Below are positions 53,980-61,801 of a stretch of 64,000 nucleotides of DNA, one piece after another. How positions within the stretch are numbered: the first letter of the stretch is position 1; every line of letters begins with the position of its first letter. A model generated the notes under the pieces. That model had not been told where the DNA came from, did no database searches, and was given only the letters and a program-made list of their open reading frames with translations. The stretch is from CAVPCZ01 sp963779225 (GTDB lineage: Bacteria > Bacteroidota > Ignavibacteria > UBA10030 > UBA6906), in contig CAVZWW010000003.1 of NCBI GenBank assembly GCA_963779225.1, positions 62,001-126,000 on the forward strand. Direction: 5' to 3'. The position numbers and the translations under genes are program-made.

Positions 53980-56499
53980 ATGAACCCTGAACGCTGGGCT
54001 CGCATTCGAGACCTTTTTCTCAACACGCACGAGCTTCTTCCGGATGAACGGGCGAAGGTGCTCGATGGGGCATGCAGCGACGATGCTGAACTCCGAATTG
54101 AAGTTGAATCCCTCCTTGCTTCCCATGATGCAGCAGATCAATTCTTTGCACCTCTCGATGAACGTTTCCTCGCACAGGCAGCAAAGGACTCCGGGGCTGA
54201 GAAGCGCATCGGCACATTCGTGGGCCAGTACCGCATTGTACGATTCATTGCGGATGGCGGGATGGGAGAGGTGTATGAAGCGGAGCGGGATGATGGAACA
54301 TTCACAAGGCACGTTGCCATCAAGCTCGTTCGCTCCGGACTGTCCCAGAAGGAAATGATGCGCCGCTTCGAGGGCGAGCGACATATCCTCGCGCGGCTGC
54401 AACATCCGAACATCGCCCAGTTGTTGGACGCCGGAACAACGGAGGACGGCGTGCCGTTTTTGATGATGGAGTATATTGATGGCAAGCGTATTGACGTATA
54501 TTGTGATGAAGAGAGCCTATCGCTAAAAGAGCGAATGCGACTATTCCGGAGTGTATGTTCCGCAGTTCAGTTCGCCCACCAGCATCTCGTCGTCCACAGA
54601 GACATCAAGCCGGGGAACATCCTCGTTACTGCGGAAGGCGCTCCGAAGCTGCTCGACTTCGGGATCGCAAAACTCCTGAGTGAAGAGGGTGTCGCACCTG
54701 ATCACACGAAGACAGGCACCGGTTTCATGACCCCCGAGTACGCGAGCCCGGAACAAGCCAGAGGAGGCACTGTAACAACCGTCAGCGACGTGTATTCGCT
54801 TGGAGTGCTGTTTTACAAGCTCCTGACCGGCCACAAACCCTACGAATTCACGAGCGCCTTCCCGTTTGAGATGTCAAAAACAATCATCGAAACCGAGCCG
54901 ACAAAGCCCAGCTCGAAGCAGATTGCCATACGGGTCCCCGAACGAGAAAAAGGCAGAAACCGACGTATGGTGCGTGGAGACATTGACGCTATCGCACTGA
55001 GGGCCCTGCGTAAAGAACCCCACCTGCGCTATCAATCCGTTCAGGAGTTCTCCGACGACATCCGCCGGCATGAAGAGGGTCTCCCGGTCCTCGCCCGTCG
55101 GAATTCGTCCGCGTATCGTCTCGGCAAGTTTATCAGGCGCAACCGCAGCCTTGCGGCGGCAATCGCAGTAATTGTCCTCACCCTCACCGTCGGGCTTGCG
55201 ACGACTCTGTATCAGGTGCGTATCGCGCGTCAGGAAAAAGCAAAGGCCGAAAGCATCAATGCCTTTCTCCAGAGCATGCTGAGTTATGCCAATCCGTCGA
55301 TGAACCTCCTGCCGGAAAGCAAAGGATCAACGACCATCAAGGACGTGCTGGATGATGCCTCCAAACGTCTTGAACGCGGCACACTCCAGGACCAACCCGA
55401 GGTCATGGCAGAGTTGCACTCGACGATAGCGGCCTGTTATCAGGTACAAGGCCGTTATGATCTCGCCGCACAGCATATTGAGGCCCAGGTCGGAATTCTG
55501 ACTCGTCTCCACGGAGAAGAAAGCGAGCAAGTCCATGTAGGGCTAAGGGATCTGAACCAATCATTCATTGCATTCGGATTATATGCCCGGGCCGAGAGCT
55601 TGATCGTGCGCATGTTGCCGATCACCCGGGCCGATGTGCGGCGTGGGGTCATTCCCGTGCAGGATCTGGCGGTCACCATGAATGACCTCGCCGCAATCTA
55701 CCGGTGGAGGGGAAAACCGAAGGAGGCTGAGCAGCTCTTGCGTGACGGAATGAGCCTGGGTCCCCTTTCGAAAGAGCAAGGCCAGTACGTCCTCGGGATC
55801 ATGCGCGGCAATCTCGCCGCAGCCGTCGCCGATCAGGGAAGACTGGATGAAAGCATCGCTATCCTGCGGAAGACGATCGCCTCGTACACCACACAGTCTG
55901 ACCCGCCGGATCTTGGCTTTAATTTGACGTTGTTGGGAGGGTACCTGACTCTCGGCGATCGCCCGGATGAGGGAGACTCCGCGTTGGTGAAGGCCGAACG
56001 AATCTACCGACGGGTCCTGAGTCCCACGTCCCTTCGACTCGGCGATAACCTCACGGCACAGGCTGCCTCACACTATCGGAGGGGGATGTTCGTTGAAGGA
56101 GAGAAGAAGATCAATGAAGCTCTGCAGATCTTTTACGCGAATGCAAAGGACAGGCACTACAACTATCCCACTGCGCTCGGCGTGCGCGCTGTGATACTCA
56201 ACAGAACGGGCAAACCTCAGGAGGCAGAACGGATCGCGCGCGAAGCCGTCCGGCTGCGTGAGACCTCGTTGCCAAAGGGCAATTGGATGATCGCAATGGC
56301 GAGATCTGAACTTGGTGAGTGTCTTTCAAGGCAGCGCCGCTATGCGGAAGCGGAATCGCTGCTGATACAAAGCCACCAGGACCTGCTTGCATCACAAGGC
56401 GCAACAAACCCTCACACATCCTCCGTCAAACAGCGCCTGGCCCACCTCTACCAGGCGTGGAACAAGCCCGAAGCGTCTTCGCAATCCCACACTCGGTGA
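53980..56499 (+). CDS. Ser/Thr protein kinase with transmembrane helix and TPR domain
   Basis: An 839-residue Hanks-type kinase. The kinase domain (about residues 80-370) has the P-loop IADGGMGEVYEAE, the Lys in VAIKLV, the catalytic loop VVHRDIKPGNILV, DFGIAKLL and the activation segment TPEYASPEQ. A single transmembrane helix follows (LAAAIAVIVLTLTVGLATTL, near 390-410). The C-terminal half is a chain of tetratricopeptide-like repeats. It follows an ECF sigma gene, an arrangement seen in many bacteria with cell-envelope signalling. The pair probably forms one operon. Confidence 0.92.
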   Translation: MNPERWARIRDLFLNTHELLPDERAKVLDGACSDDAELRIEVESLLASHDAADQFFAPLDERFLAQAAKDSGAEKRIGTFVGQYRIVRFIADGGMGEVYEAERDDGTFTRHVAIKLVRSGLSQKEMMRRFEGERHILARLQHPNIAQLLDAGTTEDGVPFLMMEYIDGKRIDVYCDEESLSLKERMRLFRSVCSAVQFAHQHLVVHRDIKPGNILVTAEGAPKLLDFGIAKLLSEEGVAPDHTKTGTGFMTPEYASPEQARGGTVTTVSDVYSLGVLFYKLLTGHKPYEFTSAFPFEMSKTIIETEPTKPSSKQIAIRVPEREKGRNRRMVRGDIDAIALRALRKEPHLRYQSVQEFSDDIRRHEEGLPVLARRNSSAYRLGKFIRRNRSLAAAIAVIVLTLTVGLATTLYQVRIARQEKAKAESINAFLQSMLSYANPSMNLLPESKGSTTIKDVLDDASKRLERGTLQDQPEVMAELHSTIAACYQVQGRYDLAAQHIEAQVGILTRLHGEESEQVHVGLRDLNQSFIAFGLYARAESLIVRMLPITRADVRRGVIPVQDLAVTMNDLAAIYRWRGKPKEAEQLLRDGMSLGPLSKEQGQYVLGIMRGNLAAAVADQGRLDESIAILRKTIASYTTQSDPPDLGFNLTLLGGYLTLGDRPDEGDSALVKAERIYRRVLSPTSLRLGDNLTAQAASHYRRGMFVEGEKKINEALQIFYANAKDRHYNYPTALGVRAVILNRTGKPQEAERIAREAVRLRETSLPKGNWMIAMARSELGECLSRQRRYAEAESLLIQSHQDLLASQGATNPHTSSVKQRLAHLYQAWNKPEASSQSHTR

Positions 56500-56549
56500 C
56501 CCGCTCAGGAGTTGCCCGTGCAGTAATGTACGTGCCTCCGCTATAAGAG

Positions 56550-56573
56550 AAGGGGCCGCAAAGGCACCTTTTT
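56550..56573 (+). terminator. Terminator after the kinase gene
   Basis: AAGGGGCC and GGCACCTT form a stem with one mismatch around a five-base loop, followed by TTT, about 50 bases after the kinase stop codon. Confidence 0.5.
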
Positions 56574-57040
56574 GCGTTTCGAGCCGGGGAACTTGGGGAC
56601 TTGAGTTCGATATTGAACGCGACGGACATCACGAATTTCTGTTGTTCGCGTTTGAGGCCGTCGATATCCTTGAATGACGCCGTAGACTCAACGGTGCGAC
56701 GGACTAACTGAGCAAAGGCTGGGCAAAAGAAGGGATCGTGCTTGAGGGGAAGTCAAAAGAGCGAGCGCCTTCCTTGTGTAGAAGGCGCTCTTAAAAACAT
56801 CTCTTCTCGTCGAGCCCGACAATTCTGTTTCTCAGTTCTTCTTTTTGGACTCCCGCCCACGGCAGAATCCAAGAACGGGAGATCCCACATTCTTTGTGCG
56901 GGAGGTCCCCCGGACCGATTGGTTCCTGACCAAGCGCGATTTCACAGCTTGCGAAAACAGCCTCCAACTGACCGATTCTTGGGCACCCAACGGAAAAAAC
57001 GCGCACAGTCGTTCTTCCAAGAACCAGAAATTGCCCTTTT
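56574..57040. other. Intergenic region with hairpin and left arm beta of attachment core 4
   Basis: No gene recognised. A perfect 10-bp inverted repeat GAGCGCCTTC/GAAGGCGCTC with 8-base loop lies at 56763-56790. From about 56900 the sequence leads into attachment core copy 4; the last bases (AGAAATTGCCCTTTTTCG) match the few left-flank bases seen at the window start (AGAATTGCCCTTTTTCG), defining left arm beta. Confidence 0.5.
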
Positions 57041-57084
57041 TCGTCGGGGCACGGGGATTCGAACCCCGGACCTCTTGTCCCAAA
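57041..57084 (-). other. tRNA-Pro 3' half, putative attachment core (copy 4)
   Basis: On the minus strand TTTGGGACAAGAGG (one base shorter than the other cores in the anticodon stem), T-arm CCGGGG TTCGAAT CCCCG and acceptor strand TGCCCCG, then A and CGA. The 5' half is missing. T-arm and left flank match copy 1, the right flank matches copy 3. Confidence 0.68.
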
Positions 57085-57290
57085 AATTGCTTGATTCCCC
57101 CTAAACGGCAATTTCAGAGCAATTTCCCAAATTTGAATTACATGAAGTGCATCGAATTTCACAAACCAGGCACAACCTGGGCACACTCGGTGGAGGACCA
57201 ATCGCGAACCTATTTGCACGAGGTGCAATATGTGGGCCGGTCTCCGCCCACTGTGTTCCGATTTTGTTTCGCCAAGCAGCAGGCAATTCG
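57085..57290. repeat. Att-flanking repeat, right arm type II (copy 2)
   Basis: Homologous to 42252-42460 along its length, sharing TTTGAATTACATG, AGTGCATC, TTTCACAAACC, GGCACAACCTGGGCACACTC and TGGAGGACCAA, with TGTGTTCCGATTTTGT at the end. The propeller gene ends 40 bp further on. Confidence 0.7.
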
Positions 57291-57325
57291 GATGAATCGT
57301 GCTGGATTTCTGGCCAGGAAAATCG

Positions 57326-59425
57326 TCACCTGAGGAGAAGGAGCCGCTTAGTCTCGACAAACTCCCCTGCGCTCAAACGATAGAAGTACACGCCGCTCGA
57401 TAGACCAGCACCGTCCAACTGCATCTCATAGCTACCCGGTTCCTTCTTTTCATTCACCAACACCATAACTTCGCGCCCGAGCATATCGTGCACGGCGAGT
57501 CGCACCCACCCAGACCACAATCCACTCACCCTAAACCCTATCTTTGTGCTCGAATTGAATGGGTTAGGATAGTTTTGCTCCAAAGTGGCGATTGAGGGGA
57601 GATCCTTGTACACAGGACCGCTGGATGAGATCATACTTGTCCCACTCAAGAGTATGGTTCCTCCTTCTCCTACGACCCACACCCTTCCTCCTTCATCCGC
57701 GTGAAGGTCGATCAGCATGTTTTGCGTCCCAACGGGTATACGGTTCCAGGATTGACCGGCGTTCGTTGTATTGAGTAGAATCCCTCGGTCGCCCGCGATC
57801 CAGCCTGTAAGAGGATTGACGAAGCGAACAGAGTTGAGTGGAACAGATGTTCCAATATCCACCCACCGCCATTGTTCGCCTCCGTCAGTAGTCCTGATCA
57901 CTCTGCCATAATCACCCACCGCCCACCCTGACCGTTCGTCGGTGAACTGCACAGAATAGAGATCCGTCAATACACCCGAGTTGACCGCCGCCCACGATTC
58001 CCCTCCGTCAGTCGTCTTGAGAATTGTCCCGTCCTCCCCCACAGCCCAGCCAGATGTGCAATTGACAAAGTCCACTGCGCGCAAGGTGCGGTAAGGATAG
58101 CTATTGGATGAGGACCAAGAGTTTCCGCCATCCGTGGTTTTCAATATTATCCCCGTTTGTCCGACGACCCAGCCGGTGCGACAATCCATGAAGTCTAGTG
58201 CGTGGAGTTCTTTTCCACCTATATTCCTCTGCGCATGCCACGTTCCCCCGCCATCTGATGTGGTGCTAATGACGCCGGTCAATCCAATGGTCCACCCCGT
58301 CAAAGAGTCTGCAAATCGGATGGAGCACGAGGAAAAGGCAGTTGTGACTTTCACCCACGATGTTCCCCCGTCAGTCGTGCTGAGGAGCGATCCGCTGTTC
58401 GAGGCTACCCACCCTCTTTGGGGATCGGCGAAAAACACTGACGTGAAGAGTTCCCGTGATCCGCTGGATTGTTCTCTCCACATTGATCCGCCATCGTTCG
58501 TCATCCAGATCACCCCCTGTTCGCCCACTGCCCACCCTGTCTCTTGATCGACGAAACTCATTGAAGACAGCCAGTGAGATCCGGTCGCCGATTGAGATTC
58601 CCAATACAGGCCTCCGTTGGTCGTTCGGAAGACCATTCCTGTGTGGCCGGTCCAATCGTATCCGACTGCCCAACCCATCCGTCGATCGATCATGCCCAAT
58701 GCATACAAGTGCCTGGTAGGGCCCAGCAGTGTGCTGCTCCATGAGTCTCCACCGTTTGTTGTCCTAAGGATGACGCCACATCCTGCAACCCATCCAGTGT
58801 CCTTGTCGACGAACTCGATCGAGGTAAGGGTCAGTGCGGTTCCACTGGATTGAGCGTTCCACAAGAGGCCTCCATCCGTCGTCCTGTAGATCGTCCCCTG
58901 TGAACCGACAACCCATCCCAGGGTTGAATCCACGAACATCACAGCCAGGAGGAATTGGGAAGAGACACTCGCGTGCATGGACCATTCCTTTCCGCCATCG
59001 GTCGTCCTCAGAATGGTCCCGTTATCGCCGACGGCCCAGCCTCTTTTGCGGTCGAGAAAGAAGATGTCAGTCAATCGGCTATCAGTTCGGGTCGTTTGTC
59101 CAGCCCATGAGAGCCCGCCGTCAGCGGTGCACAGGATCGTCCCGTATTCGCCTGCCGCCCACCCCCTTTGCCTGTCAATGAAGAACAGTGAGGTAAAGGA
59201 AGACTGAATGCTCCCGGCGACCTGATCGATGGTCCAGTGTTGTCCCCCGTCGCTGGTCCTTATCAGAGTCCCGGCATCCCCGGCAGCGATTGCTTCGGCG
59301 GTGTTGAAGGCGTGGATGGCTCGCAGACTATTCCCCTGGGGGAGCGGATTTTGCCAGGCCCAATCTGTCTGGGCGAACGAAGGGCTGCAGCAGAACAAGA
59401 GGAAGAGAACAATGAGTGGTCTCAT
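57326..59425 (-). CDS. Ycf48/BNR-like beta-propeller protein with T9SS sorting domain
   Basis: A 699-residue exported protein. ATG 59425 (MRPLIVLFLLFCCSPSFAQT) is chosen because GGAGG stands five bases upstream. The mature part is about twelve repeats of roughly 43 residues, each with GWAVG..G.I(L/Y).TTDGG..W, the Ycf48/BNR-type pattern that builds beta-propellers. No enzymatic motif. The C-terminal T9SS domain has LEQNYPNPFNSSTKIGFRVS and GLSSGVYFYRLSAG, ending LLLLR. A sigma-54-like promoter precedes it and a sigma-54 activator gene follows upstream, so it may be that activator's target. Confidence 0.88.
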   Translation of the reverse strand: MRPLIVLFLLFCCSPSFAQTDWAWQNPLPQGNSLRAIHAFNTAEAIAAGDAGTLIRTSDGGQHWTIDQVAGSIQSSFTSLFFIDRQRGWAAGEYGTILCTADGGLSWAGQTTRTDSRLTDIFFLDRKRGWAVGDNGTILRTTDGGKEWSMHASVSSQFLLAVMFVDSTLGWVVGSQGTIYRTTDGGLLWNAQSSGTALTLTSIEFVDKDTGWVAGCGVILRTTNGGDSWSSTLLGPTRHLYALGMIDRRMGWAVGYDWTGHTGMVFRTTNGGLYWESQSATGSHWLSSMSFVDQETGWAVGEQGVIWMTNDGGSMWREQSSGSRELFTSVFFADPQRGWVASNSGSLLSTTDGGTSWVKVTTAFSSCSIRFADSLTGWTIGLTGVISTTSDGGGTWHAQRNIGGKELHALDFMDCRTGWVVGQTGIILKTTDGGNSWSSSNSYPYRTLRAVDFVNCTSGWAVGEDGTILKTTDGGESWAAVNSGVLTDLYSVQFTDERSGWAVGDYGRVIRTTDGGEQWRWVDIGTSVPLNSVRFVNPLTGWIAGDRGILLNTTNAGQSWNRIPVGTQNMLIDLHADEGGRVWVVGEGGTILLSGTSMISSSGPVYKDLPSIATLEQNYPNPFNSSTKIGFRVSGLWSGWVRLAVHDMLGREVMVLVNEKKEPGSYEMQLDGAGLSSGVYFYRLSAGEFVETKRLLLLR

Positions 59426-59460
59426 GAATGCCTCCAATCAGGTGGGATTCACCTGCCGGA

Positions 59461-59478
59461 GTGCAACCATCATGCCCC
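59461..59478 (-). promoter_or_regulatory. Sigma-54-type promoter for the propeller gene
   Basis: On the minus strand GGGCATGATGGTTGCA: GG and GC 12 bases apart, close to the TGGCAC-N5-TTGCA consensus. It sits about 35 bases before the chosen ATG. The adjoining upstream gene encodes a sigma-54 activator, which supports the call. Confidence 0.6.
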
Positions 59479-59537
59479 ACTCATTCTGGCATTTTCCCTT
59501 GGTTTTGATCAGGAAGGGGATTGGGAACGCTTCTGAT

Positions 59538-59592
59538 TGTACGATCACGTACGCTGTACCGTACGATATCGAACGATACACAGTTCGATGCC
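59538..59592. promoter_or_regulatory. Cluster of CGTACG/CGATATCG palindromes, possible activator-binding sites
   Basis: Between the activator gene and the propeller promoter, 55 bases hold ACGTACGC, CCGTACGATATCGAACG and flanking GTAC/GATAC elements that form overlapping short palindromes. The position about 70-130 bases upstream of the sigma-54-like promoter fits enhancer sites for the Fis-type HTH of the activator. Confidence 0.45.
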
Positions 59593-59632
59593 ATACGGGA
59601 ACGTGGAGCTGAGAGAGCGAAGAGAGGCAACG

Positions 59633-61177
59633 TTACGGTAGGCCTGAAATATGGAATTTTTCGATACGCCTGTGCAGGGAAATCCTGCCAATGCCAAGGA
59701 GCTGGGCGGCTTTCGTTATGTTACCGCCTGCCAGCCCTAGGGCAATCTCAATGAGTTGCTTTTCTGTTTCTTCGAGAAGATTCACAGTTTCTGGTTTGTT
59801 GATCAGGATTTGCCTCACTGTTGTTCTTAGGTCGCCGACGCTTTCCAGTGGACTTCCTCCGACAGCACGCAGGAGGTCATTTTGTGTGATCTCCCTTGCG
59901 TGGGAGAGGATGGAGACGCGTTCCACCAAATTGCGCAACTCTCGCACATTGCCGGGCCAGGACATTTCTTCGAGCGTTTTCAGTGCTTCGGGGACAAAGA
60001 TGCTCTTATGCCCCGAAAACTCGGCAAGGAACGCGATTGCCAGAATGGGAATGTCCTCGCGGCGTTCCCTCAGAGGAGGGAGATGAAGGGGAAACACGTT
60101 GAGGCGATGAAAGAGATCCTCACGAAACATCCCTTGTTTGACCTGGTCTTCAAGATCCTTGTTCGTTGCTGCAATGACACGGATGTCGACATCGAGAACA
60201 TGCGAAGACCCTATCCGGTTGAACCGCCGTTCTTCAAGGACCCTCAGGAGCCGGGGCTGGAGCTCCATGGGCATGGCAGAAATCTCGTCGAGGAACAGAG
60301 TCCCACTGTCTGCGAGTTCGAATTTACCTGGTTTCGCCGACTCAGCCCCCGTGAACGCTCCCCGTTCATAGCCAAAGAGCTCTGCATCGGCCAATGTCGC
60401 CGGGATAGCTCCACAATTGAGCGCCACAAAAGGGTGCTGTGCCCGCGAACTCTGGAGGTGGATGGCCCATGCAACGAGTTCCTTTCCCGTTCCCGTCTCC
60501 CCGGTGATAAGAACGGTCGCCTGGGACGGACCAACCCGAGCGATGCGATCGGTTATTTCCTGCATTGCCGGGTTGAGGCTCGAGATCCATCGCTGGTCGC
60601 GCACGTAGACGGTCGACGCTTTCAACCTCGCATGATCCAGGGTGAGGTCTTCAAACATCCGGGCACGCTCGATAAATTTTGCCGCGAGGGGTGCGGTAGT
60701 GACGACAAGCTGCACCTCTTCTTCCGTGAAAGAGGGTCTCCCTGCATGCCTGGCGAGGTTAAGGACGCCGATCATGGTGTCACCGCCGAAGAGGGGTACA
60801 GCAAGAAGAGGTCCGAAGATTTTCTGGCGGTCCGACGGCGAATCAAATCCAAGCTCACGGAGAACATTATCTGTCAGCAGCACTTTCCCCTTTGCCCGTA
60901 CCCAACCGCCGACCATAGCATTGATCCCGTGGTCGATACCGCCGTCAAGCGCGTCTGAGCTGCGGGCGAGTGTCCGTACAGACTCCGTCGAGGCAGGCTT
61001 GAAGAGGAGGACTGCGACATGGTCCGCGTGTGCGAGTTTTGCGCACGACTCTGCGATATACTGGAGTGTATCGTAGACTGTGTGACGGGAACTCAGGGAC
61101 TCCGCAAAGCGATGGGATTCCTCAAGGTCCCGGATACGCCTTTTCAGTTGCTGCGTTTCGTCAGTTCTGGAGTCCAT
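59633..61177 (-). CDS. Sigma-54-dependent transcriptional activator (GAF, AAA+, Fis HTH)
   Basis: A 514-residue bacterial enhancer-binding protein. An N-terminal GAF domain (about residues 20-170) precedes the AAA+ domain: Walker A GETGTGKE at 226-233, the sigma-54 contact loop GAFTGA at 273-278, and Walker B GTLFLDE at 292-298. Further AAA+ signatures are FREDLFHRLNVFPLHLPPLR and WPGNVRELRN. The C-terminal Fis-type HTH is GNITKAAQLLGIGRISLHRR. It should use ATP to open sigma-54 promoters. The likely target is the propeller gene directly downstream. Its ATG overlaps the 3' end of the kinase-like stub at 61161. Confidence 0.92.
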   Translation of the reverse strand: MDSRTDETQQLKRRIRDLEESHRFAESLSSRHTVYDTLQYIAESCAKLAHADHVAVLLFKPASTESVRTLARSSDALDGGIDHGINAMVGGWVRAKGKVLLTDNVLRELGFDSPSDRQKIFGPLLAVPLFGGDTMIGVLNLARHAGRPSFTEEEVQLVVTTAPLAAKFIERARMFEDLTLDHARLKASTVYVRDQRWISSLNPAMQEITDRIARVGPSQATVLITGETGTGKELVAWAIHLQSSRAQHPFVALNCGAIPATLADAELFGYERGAFTGAESAKPGKFELADSGTLFLDEISAMPMELQPRLLRVLEERRFNRIGSSHVLDVDIRVIAATNKDLEDQVKQGMFREDLFHRLNVFPLHLPPLRERREDIPILAIAFLAEFSGHKSIFVPEALKTLEEMSWPGNVRELRNLVERVSILSHAREITQNDLLRAVGGSPLESVGDLRTTVRQILINKPETVNLLEETEKQLIEIALGLAGGNITKAAQLLGIGRISLHRRIEKFHISGLP

Positions 61178-61595
61178 TTTCCTCTGTCTGGCCTAAGTCT
61201 CTGGTGACGATGGAGCCGGAATCGATGGCAGGATGAGGAAGGAGGAACTTGAGTGTGACCGTTCGGTTGAGCTTGCCGTCCTCGGCTCTGTAGACATGGC
61301 CCATGCCACCTGTACCAAGGCGCTCGAGGATCTTATAGTGGCAAATCGTCTGACCGATCAACGAGGGCTCCTGCAGGTGAGGCTGCCTGTCCCGACCCGA
61401 CGCAGGCGTGAAAGGGATGTCGGGGCACTCGGAATCACCATCGGGACCTGCGGGAGAGGTGGGAGAACAGTTGCGCTTCCAGGTCTGGCGCAGGCAACAG
61501 ATCTTACCGCATTCGAGCAATTGCTGGATTGGTGGGAATATAGGACAGAACGCGCCAATAATCAATGTTGTCAGACCAAGTGCATCGAATTTCAC
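61161..61595 (-). pseudogene. Truncated Ser/Thr kinase N-terminus coupled to the activator
   Basis: A 144-residue frame whose last 65 residues contain IGQTICHYKILERLGTGGMG then HVYRAEDGKLNRTVTLKFL, that is the P-loop and the Lys-bearing strand of a Hanks-type kinase. Directly after that, where the rest of the kinase should follow, it ends within 25 residues. No catalytic loop remains. Its stop overlaps the start of the sigma-54 activator. It may be the 5' part of a former kinase gene or of a kinase-activator fusion, now only a translational lead-in. The upstream start region overlaps an att-type repeat, so the N-terminus is uncertain. Confidence 0.6.
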
Positions 61596-61750
61596 CAGTC
61601 AATTACAGTCTGACTACGGTGCAGCTTTCACAACAACCGTGCGAACATGGATGGGAAGACGTACGAATCGAAGATGTCAAAGAGGTGATTCGCGTTTTGC
61701 ATGAAGTTCCATCTACGGTCGGCCTCCGCCTGCTGTATCGCAGAAGCTGA
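61581..61750. repeat. Partial att-flanking repeat without a tRNA core
   Basis: Shares with 209-360 and 7826-7920 the blocks ATTTCAC..(A/C)CA..TACAG, CTGA.TACGGT or similar, and AAGACGTACGAA; a distal block (TGCATGAAGTTC, GGCCTCCGCC) resembles that near 305-345. No tRNA-like sequence lies beside it, so it is a detached fragment of the family. Confidence 0.5.
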
Positions 61751-61801
61751 AATGGGGTTGGCTCTCCCCGATAGCCGGCAGCCCTGCGCCGTCGCTAGGC
61801 T

